A stretch of DNA of 64,000 bases from positions 6,552,501-6,616,500 of the forward strand of contig NZ_CP108514.1 of the NCBI RefSeq assembly GCF_035989305.1, in the 5' to 3' direction. Shown here in pieces: positions 17,407 to 26,769 of this stretch. Origin of the DNA: Streptomyces sp. NBC_01233. Its GTDB lineage: Bacteria > Actinomycetota > Actinomycetes > Streptomycetales > Streptomycetaceae. Below the pieces are notes generated by a model. The model searched no databases, had not been told where the DNA came from, and saw only the letters and a program-made list of their open reading frames with translations. Position 1 is the stretch's first letter. Each line of letters starts with the position of its first letter. Both the position numbers and the translations under genes were made by a program.

Positions 17407-19035
17407 ATGACGACGACACCAGAGGCGGCAACCGTGCGCTCAGGGGGCCTGGACGACGGCTTCCACGTCTTCGACACCACCCTGCGCGACGGCGCGCAGC
17501 GCGAGGGCATCAACCTCACGGTCGCCGACAAGCTGACGATCGCCCGGCATCTGGACGACTTCGGAGTGGGCTTCATCGAGGGCGGCTGGCCCGGCGCCAA
17601 CCCCCGTGACACCGAGTTCTTCGCCCGTGCACGCGCCGAGATCGACTTCAAGAACGCCCAGCTGGTCGCCTTCGGCGCCACCCGGCGGGCGGGCGGCACG
17701 GCCGCCACGGACCCGCAGGTGCGGGCCCTGCTGGAGTCCGGTGCCCCCGTGATCACGCTCGTCGCCAAGTCCCACGACCGCCACGTCGAACTCGCCCTGC
17801 GCACCACCCTGGACGAGAACCTGGAGATGGTCCGCGACACCGTCTCCCACCTGGTCGGCCGGGGGCGCCGCGTCTTCGTCGACTGCGAGCACTTCTTCGA
17901 CGGCTACCGGGCCAACGCCGCGTACGCCAAGGCCGTCGTCCGCACCGCCCACGAGGCCGGCGCCGACGTCGTCATCCTCTGCGACACCAACGGCGGCATG
18001 CTGCCCGCCCAGGTGACGGCCACCGTCGCCACCGTCCTCGCCGACACCGGCGCCCGCCTGGGCATCCACGCCCAGGACGACACCGGCTGCGCCGTCGCCA
18101 ACACCCTGGCCGCCGTCGACGCGGGCGCCACGCACGTCCAGTGCACGGCCAACGGCTACGGCGAGCGCGTCGGCAACGCGAACCTCTTCCCCGTCGTCGC
18201 CGCCCTCGAGATCAAGTACGGGCGCAAGGTGCTCCCCGAGGGCGCGCTCGCCGAGATGACCCGCATCTCGCACGCCATCGCCGAGGTCGTGAACCTCACC
18301 CCGTCCACGCACCAGCCGTACGTCGGCGTCTCCGCCTTCGCGCACAAGGCGGGCCTGCACGCCTCGGCCATCAAGGTCGACCCGGACCTCTACCAGCACA
18401 TCGACCCCGAGCGGGTCGGCAACACCATGCGGATGCTGGTCTCCGACATGGCCGGCCGCGCCTCCATCGAGCTCAAGGGCAAGGAGCTCGGCGTCGAGCT
18501 GAACGGAGACCGCGCGCTGATCTCCCGGGTCGTGGAGCGGGTCAAGGAGCGGGAGCTCAAGGGCTACACGTACGAGGCCGCCGACGCCTCCTTCGAGCTG
18601 CTGCTGCGCGCCGAGGCCGAGGGCCGGTCCCGCAAGTACTTCCGCATCGAGTCCTGGCGGGCGATCGTCGAGGACCGGCCGGACGGCACCCACGCCAACG
18701 AGGCCACGGTCAAGCTGTGGGCCAAGGGAGAGCGGATCGTCGCGACGGCCGAGGGCAACGGCCCGGTCAACGCGCTGGACCGGGCGCTGCGGGTGGCGCT
18801 GGAGCGGTTCTACCCGCAGCTGGCCAAGTTCGAGCTGGTCGACTACAAGGTCCGCATCCTGGAGGGCACGCACGGCACGGAGTCCACGACCCGCGTGCTG
18901 ATCGCCACGACGGACGGCGTCCGCGAGTGGTCCACGGTCGGCGTCGCCCCGAACGTGATCGCCGCTTCCTGGCAGGCCCTGGAGGACGCGTTCACGTACG
19001 GCCTCCTGCACGCGGGCGTCGAACCCGCCGAGTAG
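17407..19035 (+). CDS. cimA: (R)-citramalate synthase
   Basis: This enzyme condenses pyruvate with acetyl-CoA to citramalate, a threonine-independent entry to isoleucine. The 542-residue protein has the HMGL-like barrel with FDTTLRDGAQREGI near the N-terminus, the metal-binding HKAGLHASAIK motif, and a C-terminal LeuA-type allosteric dimer domain. It fits the CimA/LeuA2 branch rather than 2-isopropylmalate synthase LeuA; this is inferred from overall sequence. GGAG lies 11 nt before ATG 17407. A leader peptide and terminator upstream suggest attenuation. Confidence 0.93.
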   Translation: MTTTPEAATVRSGGLDDGFHVFDTTLRDGAQREGINLTVADKLTIARHLDDFGVGFIEGGWPGANPRDTEFFARARAEIDFKNAQLVAFGATRRAGGTAATDPQVRALLESGAPVITLVAKSHDRHVELALRTTLDENLEMVRDTVSHLVGRGRRVFVDCEHFFDGYRANAAYAKAVVRTAHEAGADVVILCDTNGGMLPAQVTATVATVLADTGARLGIHAQDDTGCAVANTLAAVDAGATHVQCTANGYGERVGNANLFPVVAALEIKYGRKVLPEGALAEMTRISHAIAEVVNLTPSTHQPYVGVSAFAHKAGLHASAIKVDPDLYQHIDPERVGNTMRMLVSDMAGRASIELKGKELGVELNGDRALISRVVERVKERELKGYTYEAADASFELLLRAEAEGRSRKYFRIESWRAIVEDRPDGTHANEATVKLWAKGERIVATAEGNGPVNALDRALRVALERFYPQLAKFELVDYKVRILEGTHGTESTTRVLIATTDGVREWSTVGVAPNVIAASWQALEDAFTYGLLHAGVEPAE

Positions 19036-19081
19036 TCGCGAGCCCTTATGCCCTACTCACACATGAAAGGTCCGGTTCGGG

Positions 19082-19087
19082 TAGCGT
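19082..19087 (+). promoter_or_regulatory. -10 box of a probable leaderless promoter
   Basis: TAGCGT, a typical Streptomyces -10, ends 7 bp before the ATG at 19095. The transcript would start at or next to the ATG. Confidence 0.5.
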
Positions 19088-19094
19088 CATCCGT

Positions 19095-20441
19095 ATGAGG
19101 ACCAGGCTTATATCCGTACGTTTTGGATCAGTGCTGGCCGGTCTGCTGCTGGCCCTGTCGGGGACCGCGCTCGTGGTCGCCCCGCAGGCGTCGGCGGCGA
19201 CCGGGGTCGCCGCCGTGGGGGAGGCCCTCAAGAACGGGCCCGTCTACGTGGACCCCCGGATGCAGGCGCAGCTGCCGCAGGCCGAGGCCGACGCGCTCGG
19301 GAAGAAGATCAAGGACGCGGGGAAGCCGGTGTTCGTCGCCGTGCTGCCCGCGACGGACGAGTTCCCCGCCGCCAAGGTGTTCGGCGCCGTCAGGGCCGAG
19401 ACCGGTATCACCGGGCTCTACGCGATCCGGCTCGGCGACGGCTTCAGCGCCCGCGCCGACCGGGCGGTCATGCCGGCCAACGCCGTACGCAACCTCACCG
19501 ACGCGGTGAAAGTGGGCACGCCCGACGCGGCCACCCAACTCGACAACTTCGTCGACCAGGCCCTGAGCCAGGCCAAGGGCAGCGCCCCGGCCTCCTGGGG
19601 CACCACGGGCAGTGACGCCGGCGTCCCCGTCGGCGGGCTGATCACCCTCGGCGCGGTGGCCGCCATCGGCGGCGGTGGCGCGTACGCGCTGGTCCGCCGC
19701 AACCGGAAGAAGAAGGAAGAGGCCCGGCGCGCGGCCTTGGAGCGCCTCGGCGTGGTCGTCGACGAGGACATCACGGCCTTCGGCGAGGAGCTGGACCGGC
19801 TCGACTTCCACCCCGGCGAGCCCGGCGCCGACGACGCCATGCGCAAGGACTTCGAGCAGGGGCTCGACTCGTACGACAAGGCCAAGCAGATCATGGGTTC
19901 GGTGCGGTACCCGGAAGAGGTCAAGGGCGTCACCCAGGCCCTGGAGGACGGCCGGTACGCCCTGGCCTGCCTGGACGCGCGCCGGCAGGGGAAGCCGGTG
20001 CCCGAGCGCCGGTCGCCCTGCTTCTTCGACCCCCGGCACGGGCCGAGCACCGAGGACGCCACCTGGGCTCCGGCCGGCGGGGAGGCCCGTACCGTGCCCG
20101 TCTGCACGGCGGACGCCGTGCGGCTGCGCGACGGCCTGGACCCGGCGGTCCGCACGGTCGACACCGAGCACGGTCCGCGGCCGTACTACGACGCCGGCCC
20201 GGCGTACGGTCCCTGGGCCGGCGGCTACTTCGGCGGCGGCATCCTGCCCGGTCTGCTCGTGGGCACGATGCTCGGTTCGATGATGTCCAGCCCCGCCTAC
20301 GCCTCGGACCTCGGCGGCGGCTTCGACGGCGGGGACGTCTCCGGGGCCGACTTCAACCCGTCCGACTTCGGCGGCGGGGACTTCGGCGGCGGTGGCGGCT
20401 TCGACGGGGGCGGAGGCTTCGACGGCGGGGGCGGCTTCTAG
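19095..20441 (+). CDS. Exported single-pass membrane protein with Gly-rich tail
   Basis: The 448-residue protein has a Sec signal peptide (cleavage probable after ASA, residue 34), an extracytoplasmic domain of about 140 residues, one membrane segment (about 179-200) followed by a basic stop-transfer stretch RRNRKKKEEARR, a cytoplasmic domain with CFFDPRHGP and a CTAD segment, and a Gly/Asp/Phe-rich tail. The domain order resembles TPM-domain membrane proteins, but the function is unknown. Its TAG stop lies inside the target duplication of the adjacent insertion sequence and the reading frame is intact. Confidence 0.85.
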   Translation: MRTRLISVRFGSVLAGLLLALSGTALVVAPQASAATGVAAVGEALKNGPVYVDPRMQAQLPQAEADALGKKIKDAGKPVFVAVLPATDEFPAAKVFGAVRAETGITGLYAIRLGDGFSARADRAVMPANAVRNLTDAVKVGTPDAATQLDNFVDQALSQAKGSAPASWGTTGSDAGVPVGGLITLGAVAAIGGGGAYALVRRNRKKKEEARRAALERLGVVVDEDITAFGEELDRLDFHPGEPGADDAMRKDFEQGLDSYDKAKQIMGSVRYPEEVKGVTQALEDGRYALACLDARRQGKPVPERRSPCFFDPRHGPSTEDATWAPAGGEARTVPVCTADAVRLRDGLDPAVRTVDTEHGPRPYYDAGPAYGPWAGGYFGGGILPGLLVGTMLGSMMSSPAYASDLGGGFDGGDVSGADFNPSDFGGGDFGGGGGFDGGGGFDGGGGF

Positions 20442-20442
20442 C
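20437..20442. repeat. Target-site duplication, left copy
   Basis: TCTAGC, identical to 22215-22220 on the other side of the insertion sequence. It contains the TAG stop of the 19095 gene. Confidence 0.85.
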
Positions 20443-22214
20443 TCTGTACTTCGCGGGTAGTTCGTTCAGGTCTCTGGCCAGCGGGGATGTGTGGGTTCCA
20501 GGCCGAGGAGGTCGAGGAGGTGGAGCTGGATGCCCCGGGTGATGGCGATGACGGGTGGGTCGGTGGCGCTGCCGACCCGTAGCCGCAGGTCGGACAGGTG
20601 GTAGAGGATCATCCGGCCGGTGGGCCGCACCCTCTGGTTGCCGGGGTAGAGCCCCTGCATCTTCTGGTCGCCGCCGAGGGCTCGGCGGACCTGGCGTTCG
20701 ATCAGGCAGAACAGCAGCAGGGCCAGGCAGATCACTGTGATCAGTGCGGCGACGCGTTTGTTGTCCTGCACGAAGACAGGGGTGACGGCCAGGGGGCCCT
20801 TGAAGTCGCTGTATCGGCGCTCGACGGTGCCCTGGCCTTTGTGGCGGCGTAGTACTTCGCCGGGATCGGCCTGTTCGGGGGTGAGGGTGGTCAGCAGCGC
20901 GTACCAGCCGTCGACGGCGGCTTCGGCCTGGAGCACGTCCTGATCGAAGTGCCAGGACAGGGCGGGCCGTCCGGTTTCGTCGGTGGTGATCTCGGTGTGC
21001 AGGCAGCCGGAGACCCGGCGGGTGCGGGTGATCACGCCGAGGCGTGCGGCGATCTTCTCTGCGGTGCTGTAGTAGCGGCCGCCGGCAGAGTGCTGGAGCT
21101 TGTCGAGGTCTTCGCGGGCCTTGGCCAGGCGTTTCTCGCGGGCCCGCTGCTGGCCTTTGGCGTTGCCGGTGGAGTGCACCAGGATCCGGCGTACCTGGAG
21201 CGGGGGATCGCTCTTGCGGGGCCCGGTCACAAGGTGGATGTCTTCCAGGACCCGGTAGGTCTCACGCGCTGCGGCGGGGGTGTTCTCGTCGCGGGCGGGG
21301 GTGTAGTCCACGACGGTGGCCGTCTCGAGGTCGAGGGCGGCGTAGACGGCGTCGTCGACCCTGGAAGCGGGGGCCGGGGCGATGAAATCGGTCCCGGCCC
21401 CGATCAGGGCGGTGACGTTGCCGTATGAGATCAGCTTGGAGTCGGCGATCAGCAGGAACTTCTTCGGTCCGGCCATCGCGCGCAGAGCGTTCATGGTGCC
21501 GGTGATCTGGGAGATCTCCGCGGCTCCGCCGTCGATGACGCGGGACAGCAGGGGGATACCGCCGTCGCCGGTCACCGCCAGGCCGGTCTGGATCTGCTTG
21601 AGGTCGTAGCGGCGGTCCTTGGGATGGCCGTGTCTGATGCGGGGATACTCCTCGTCCTGGTCATCGGCCGGGTAGGCGCCGTAGAGCGACATGGATGTCA
21701 TGTCCCAGTGGAACGTGGACACATCGATGCCGAACTCGCCGATCGCCTGGGCCCCGATGCTGTCGGTGAGCTCTCTCAGCCGCGGGGCGATGGCGTCCAG
21801 GGCCCGGCCCAGACGGTCGTCGTTGAGCAGTTCCGCCTCAATTCCGAATACTTCTTCCACCGCCCACTCCCGGGCCCAGCGGTCCACCCGCCACAGGGGT
21901 GCGGGTGCGGTCAGCCGGTTGGCCACCAGCACCTCGATGACCTGGCCGTGCGTCACATGGGCGATGTCGCGGCCCGGGCACAGCCGGTCGACGGTCCCGG
22001 CCACATCAAGCCGGCGCAGAAACTCGGCAGCGACAGGCAGAGCGCCCAGACGCTTCTCCACCACGGAGGTGACCACACATTCCATGCGCGGGCGCACCGT
22101 CCGCAGCCGTGGGGACCGGGAAGACTTCGTCACACCCGGATCAACACAGCCACCCCCGGACCGGACACGGCCAGACACCAACTCCACCTGACTCAGCCAC
22201 CCGCGAAGTACGGA
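20443..22214 (-). mobile_element. IS1634-family insertion sequence, complete
   Basis: The element is 1772 bp with one intact transposase gene on the minus strand. Terminal inverted repeats are 18 bp with two mismatches: TCTGTACTTCGCGGGTAG (20443-20460), and the other end read inward as TCCGTACTTCGCGGGTGG (22197-22214). A 6-bp target duplication, TCTAGC, flanks it at 20437-20442 and 22215-22220. Intact ends, duplication and transposase indicate a recent insertion. The target includes the stop codon of the upstream gene, which is restored by the duplication. Confidence 0.92.
20466..22187 (-). CDS. IS1634-family DDE transposase
   Basis: The 573-residue transposase has an N-terminal DUF4277-type region (KRLGALPVAAEFLRRLDVAGTVD) and an RNase H-like catalytic domain. 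The probable DDE triad is Asp162 (WDMTS), Asp249 (IADSK) and Glu456 (GTVERRY). The frame is complete, so the element may be active. GTG 22187 is used; ATG 22085 is an alternative start that would shorten the protein by 34 residues. Confidence 0.92.
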   Translation of the reverse strand: MELVSGRVRSGGGCVDPGVTKSSRSPRLRTVRPRMECVVTSVVEKRLGALPVAAEFLRRLDVAGTVDRLCPGRDIAHVTHGQVIEVLVANRLTAPAPLWRVDRWAREWAVEEVFGIEAELLNDDRLGRALDAIAPRLRELTDSIGAQAIGEFGIDVSTFHWDMTSMSLYGAYPADDQDEEYPRIRHGHPKDRRYDLKQIQTGLAVTGDGGIPLLSRVIDGGAAEISQITGTMNALRAMAGPKKFLLIADSKLISYGNVTALIGAGTDFIAPAPASRVDDAVYAALDLETATVVDYTPARDENTPAAARETYRVLEDIHLVTGPRKSDPPLQVRRILVHSTGNAKGQQRAREKRLAKAREDLDKLQHSAGGRYYSTAEKIAARLGVITRTRRVSGCLHTEITTDETGRPALSWHFDQDVLQAEAAVDGWYALLTTLTPEQADPGEVLRRHKGQGTVERRYSDFKGPLAVTPVFVQDNKRVAALITVICLALLLFCLIERQVRRALGGDQKMQGLYPGNQRVRPTGRMILYHLSDLRLRVGSATDPPVIAITRGIQLHLLDLLGLEPTHPRWPET

Positions 22215-22220
22215 TCTAGC
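22215..22220. repeat. Target-site duplication, right copy
   Basis: TCTAGC directly after the right inverted repeat, matching 20437-20442. Confidence 0.85.
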
Positions 22221-22249
22221 CGCCCCCGGGGTTCGCCGGATCCCGCCGG

Positions 22250-22873
22250 TCAGGCCTGCTTGATGGCCGAGATGTCGAAGGTCAGCTTCACCTTGTCGCT
22301 CACCATGACACCGCCGGCCTCCAGGGCGGCGTTCCAGGTCAGGCCCCAGTCGGAGCGCAGGATCTCGGCGGAGCCCTCGAAACCGACGCGCTCGTTGCCG
22401 TAGACGTCCTTGGCGGAGCCCGTGAACTCTAGGTCGATGGCGAGCGGCCGCGTGACGTCCTTGATCGTCAGCTCGCCGGTGATGCGGTAGGCGTCCCCGC
22501 CCAGCTGGCGCGCCTCGGTGGAGCGGAAGGTCATCAGCGGGAAGAGCTCGGCGTCGAAGAAGTCGCTGCCCAGCAGGTGGGCGTCGCGGTCGGCGATGCC
22601 GGTGCTGACCGACGGGATCTTCACGTCGATGGCGGCCGTGGAGCGGGCCGGGTCGGCGCCGTCCAGGTGCAGGGTGCCCTCGTGCTCCGCGAAGGAGCCG
22701 CGGACGTTGGTGACCATGGCGTGGCGGACGGTGAAGCCGATGCTGCTGTGGGCGGCGTCGATGACGTAGTCGCCGGTGAGGGCGGCGAGCGCCGGGTCCA
22801 CGTCCAGCGTGGTGACGGTGGTGCCGCCGTTCTGGTGGTCGGTGATCTGGCTGCGGCGGGTGAAGAGACCCAT
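22250..22873 (-). CDS. YceI family lipid-binding-type protein
   Basis: The 207-residue protein has the YceI lipocalin-like barrel: DYVIDAAHSSIGFTVRHAMVTNVRGSF split over two strands, TGIADRDAHLLGSDFFDAELFP, GELTIKDVTRPL and a WGLTWN segment. YceI proteins bind isoprenoid or amphiphilic molecules. No signal peptide is visible with the ATG at 22873, which has a GAGGAG ribosome site, so it is probably cytoplasmic. Two matching operator-like palindromes lie 50-110 bp upstream. The insertion sequence ends 35 bp beyond its stop. Confidence 0.92.
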   Translation of the reverse strand: MGLFTRRSQITDHQNGGTTVTTLDVDPALAALTGDYVIDAAHSSIGFTVRHAMVTNVRGSFAEHEGTLHLDGADPARSTAAIDVKIPSVSTGIADRDAHLLGSDFFDAELFPLMTFRSTEARQLGGDAYRITGELTIKDVTRPLAIDLEFTGSAKDVYGNERVGFEGSAEILRSDWGLTWNAALEAGGVMVSDKVKLTFDISAIKQA

Positions 22874-22922
22874 GGCCTGCTCCTCGGTAGTGTCTGGGCG
22901 TTCTGCCCGGTCGAAAGAATCT

Positions 22923-22936
22923 GTTGAATCTTCAAC
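22923..22936. promoter_or_regulatory. Operator-like repeat 1 upstream of YceI gene
   Basis: GTTGAA-TC-TTCAAC, a perfect 6-bp inverted repeat with 2-nt spacer. It shares its design with 22969-22982, with centres 46 bp apart. MarR-type regulators bind such AT-rich boxes. Confidence 0.5.
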
Positions 22937-22968
22937 GATTTCAACGAGTACGACGCTAGACGCATTCC

Positions 22969-22982
22969 GTTTAAATTTCAAC
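22969..22982. promoter_or_regulatory. Operator-like repeat 2 upstream of YceI gene
   Basis: GTTTAA-AT-TTCAAC, the same architecture as the repeat at 22923 with one mismatch. A lone TTCAAC half-site also occurs at 22940-22945. Confidence 0.45.
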
Positions 22983-23141
22983 ATCTAGGCGGGGTGTCAG
23001 GTCATTTTGTGAAGGTCCTACAACTGGCGAAGGTCCCGTCTGGCGGAGTCCCTACATCCTCCGGTCGTACTGTGCGGGCCACACAGCGGAAGACTCCCGA
23101 GACTGTGCGGAATGAACGGAGGTTTTTCATCGCGATCTTCG

Positions 23142-23147
23142 TAAGGT
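23142..23147 (+). promoter_or_regulatory. -10 box of a probable leaderless pccB promoter
   Basis: TAAGGT ends 6 bp before ATG 23154, so the mRNA probably begins at the start codon. No ribosome site is visible before the ATG. Confidence 0.45.
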
Positions 23148-23153
23148 CGGTAC

Positions 23154-24737
<1,584 letters not shown>

Positions 24738-24760
24738 CCGCGAAGGAGACCTGCCACCAC

Positions 24761-24961
24761 ATGACCACCGCCACTGACACCCTGCTGCGCGTCGAGAAGG
24801 GCAATGCCCGGCCCGAGGAGCTGGCCGCGATCACCGCGATCCTGCTCGCCCGCGCCGCCGCCACCCCCGAGGAGACCGTGGTCCCCACGCCCCGCCAGGC
24901 CGGCTGGCGCCGCCTGGAGCGTACCCCGGGCTTCCGCGCCCCGCACAGCTGGCAGGGCTGA
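24761..24961 (+). CDS. pccE: Acyl-CoA carboxylase epsilon subunit
   Basis: The 66-residue protein (VEKGNARPEELAAITAILLARAA, then a Pro-rich link and a Trp-containing C-terminus ending SWQG) matches the small epsilon subunits that stimulate actinobacterial acyl-CoA carboxylases. It has a GAAGGAG ribosome site and follows pccB in an operon. A strong hairpin lies 14 bp after the stop. Confidence 0.9.
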   Translation: MTTATDTLLRVEKGNARPEELAAITAILLARAAATPEETVVPTPRQAGWRRLERTPGFRAPHSWQG

Positions 24962-24975
24962 GTCCCCGAGCCCGG

Positions 24976-25018
24976 CGCAAGGCCCCGCACCCCGAACACT
25001 TGGGTGCGGGGCCTTGCG
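24976..25018 (+). terminator. Terminator after pccE
   Basis: A perfect 17-bp stem (24976-24992 with 25002-25018) and a 9-nt loop directly after pccE. Confidence 0.85.
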
Positions 25019-25073
25019 CGTACCCGGTCCGGGATGCGGGGGGCCGTCCCGTACGGGGCCGGGCCCGGACACG

Positions 25074-25111
25074 CCGAAGGCCCCCGCGTCGTACGACACG
25101 GGGGCCTTCGG
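25074..25111 (-). terminator. Terminator of the cvn2 conservon
   Basis: A perfect 13-bp stem (25074-25086 with 25099-25111) lies 18 bp beyond the cvnD2 stop, between convergent units. Confidence 0.8.
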
Positions 25112-25129
25112 ATGCTGCGACCGTTGCCG

Positions 25130-25717
25130 CTACCGCAGACGCGCCATGAGGGCGTGCTCGACGAGCGTGATGAGCGCGCTCTTGGCGTCCGCGCGGTGGC
25201 GGGCGTCCGTCGTGATGATGGGGGCGTCCGGGCCGATCTGCAGGGCCTCGCGGACTTCCTCCGGGGTGTAGGCCTGGTTCCCGTCGAAGCCGTTGAGGGC
25301 CACGACGAACGGCAGGCCGCTGTTCTCGAAGTAGTCGACCGCGGGGAAGCAGTCGGCGAGGCGGCGCGTGTCGACGAGCACGACGGCGCCGATGGCGCCG
25401 CGGACCAGGTCGTCCCACATGAACCAGAAGCGGTCCTGACCCGGGGTACCGAAGAGGTACAGGATCAGGTCCTGGTCCAGGGTGATGCGGCCGAAGTCCA
25501 TGGCGACCGTGGTGGTCGTCTTGTCACCGGTGTGGGTGAGGTCGTCGATACCCGCGCTCGCGGACGTCATGACGGCTTCGGTGCGCAGCGGGTTGATCTC
25601 GGACACGGCTCCGACGAACGTGGTCTTGCCCACGCCGAAGCCGCCCGCCACCACGATCTTCGCGGAGGTGGTGGAGCGAGCAGGAGCCGCTCCGCCGTTA
25701 GAGCTTGCGAAGTCCAC
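25130..25717 (-). CDS. cvnD2: Conservon GTPase CvnD2
   Basis: This Ras/Mgl-like small GTP-binding protein of 195 residues is the last gene of the conservon. It has the P-loop GGFGVGKTT at about residue 25, the switch II FGTPGQDRF, and NGFD in place of NKxD. Conservon proteins form a membrane-associated, G-protein-coupled-receptor-like complex in Streptomyces. It overlaps cvnC2 by 20 bp. Its DNA is nearly identical to cvnD1 (30286-30870), including synonymous sites, while the first about 12 residues differ. Numbering follows the S. coelicolor order from memory. Confidence 0.95.
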   Translation of the reverse strand: MDFASSNGGAAPARSTTSAKIVVAGGFGVGKTTFVGAVSEINPLRTEAVMTSASAGIDDLTHTGDKTTTTVAMDFGRITLDQDLILYLFGTPGQDRFWFMWDDLVRGAIGAVVLVDTRRLADCFPAVDYFENSGLPFVVALNGFDGNQAYTPEEVREALQIGPDAPIITTDARHRADAKSALITLVEHALMARLR

Positions 25718-26252
25718 TGAGCACCCTTTCGAGCAGTGTCACATCTGGCTGGCCACCGGCAGACTCGTCGCCGCCGGGCTGGTGAATGGCGACAAGGCCC
25801 GCCTCCGCCAGGTCGGCGACGAGGATGCGGGCGACACCAAGAGGAATGGAGAGAAGTGCCGAGATCTCCGCGACGGATTTGATCTCCTGGCACAGGCGGC
25901 AGATGCGCTGGTGCTCGGGCAACTGCCCTTGCAGGCGCGCGGGATCGGCCGTGGTACTGACCAGCGCCTCGATGGCGAGCTGGTAGCGCGGCCGAGTACG
26001 GCCGCCGGTCATCGCGTACGGGCGCACCAGCGGGTTGTGGGCCTTCGGCGCCGGCTGCCGCGCGGCGCGCGGAGGCTGCTGCGGAGGCATCTGGTGCTGG
26101 GGCTGCTGGGGCTGTCCGTACGGCTGCTGCTGGTAGGGGTTCTGCTCCGGCACGGGCCGGCTGGGAGCGGAGGGAAAGTTGAAGCGGTTCTGGTCGTGCC
26201 CACCCTGCGGCTGCTGCGCGCCGCCATAAGGATGTCCTCCGGGTGTTGTCAC
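25698..26252 (-). CDS. cvnC2: Conservon DUF742 protein CvnC2
   Basis: The 184-residue protein has a Gln/Pro-rich N-terminal half (NPYQQQPYGQPQQPQ) and a C-terminal DUF742 winged-helix-like domain (LVRPYAMTGGRTRPRY through LLERVLSGLRKL). It may bridge CvnB and CvnD in the conservon complex. GTG 26252 is preferred because GGAGGAGG lies just upstream. The disordered N-terminal part is about 55 residues longer than in CvnC1. Confidence 0.93.
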   Translation of the reverse strand: MTTPGGHPYGGAQQPQGGHDQNRFNFPSAPSRPVPEQNPYQQQPYGQPQQPQHQMPPQQPPRAARQPAPKAHNPLVRPYAMTGGRTRPRYQLAIEALVSTTADPARLQGQLPEHQRICRLCQEIKSVAEISALLSIPLGVARILVADLAEAGLVAIHQPGGDESAGGQPDVTLLERVLSGLRKL

Positions 26253-26345
26253 GTTTCCTCCTCCGACTCCAAGTACGCAGTACTCCCTGTGGAACCGCGC
26301 CACCGCACCCTATGGTGCGATGGCGCGAAACGCACTGCCTGTCTG

Positions 26346-26759
26346 CTAGTTGAGAAGACTTCCCTGCAGTTCGGCGCGCAGGTCCGGGGTCAGGACACTG
26401 CCCGCGCGATCCACCAGAAGGGCCATCTCGTAGCCCACGAGGCCGATGTCGCACTCGGGGTGCGCGAGCACCGCGAGGGACGATCCGTCCGAGACGGACA
26501 TGAGGAAGAGGAATCCCCGGTCCATCTCGACCACGGTCTGGTTGACGGCGCCGCCCTCGAAGATGCGGGAGGCCCCGGCGGTCAGCGAGGTCAGACCGGA
26601 GGCCACGGCCGCCAGCTGATCGGCGCGGTCGCGCGGAAACCCGTCGGACATCGCCAGAAGAAGGCCGTCGGCGGAGACCACCACCGTGTGGGACACCCCT
26701 GGGGTGTTGTCCACGAAGTTGGTGATCAACCAGTTCAGGTTCTGTGCCGCCTGGCTCAT
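26346..26759 (-). CDS. cvnB2: Conservon roadblock/LC7 protein CvnB2
   Basis: The 137-residue roadblock/LC7-fold protein, expected to regulate the CvnD GTPase, begins MSQAAQNLNWLITNFVDNTPGVSH-like and ends with the DLRAELQGSLLN helix. It starts 10 bp after cvnA2. DNA and protein are almost identical to cvnB1 at 31396-31809, with two visible residue differences. Confidence 0.94.
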   Translation of the reverse strand: MSQAAQNLNWLITNFVDNTPGVSHTVVVSADGLLLAMSDGFPRDRADQLAAVASGLTSLTAGASRIFEGGAVNQTVVEMDRGFLFLMSVSDGSSLAVLAHPECDIGLVGYEMALLVDRAGSVLTPDLRAELQGSLLN

Positions 26760-26769
26760 CGGGCTCACA

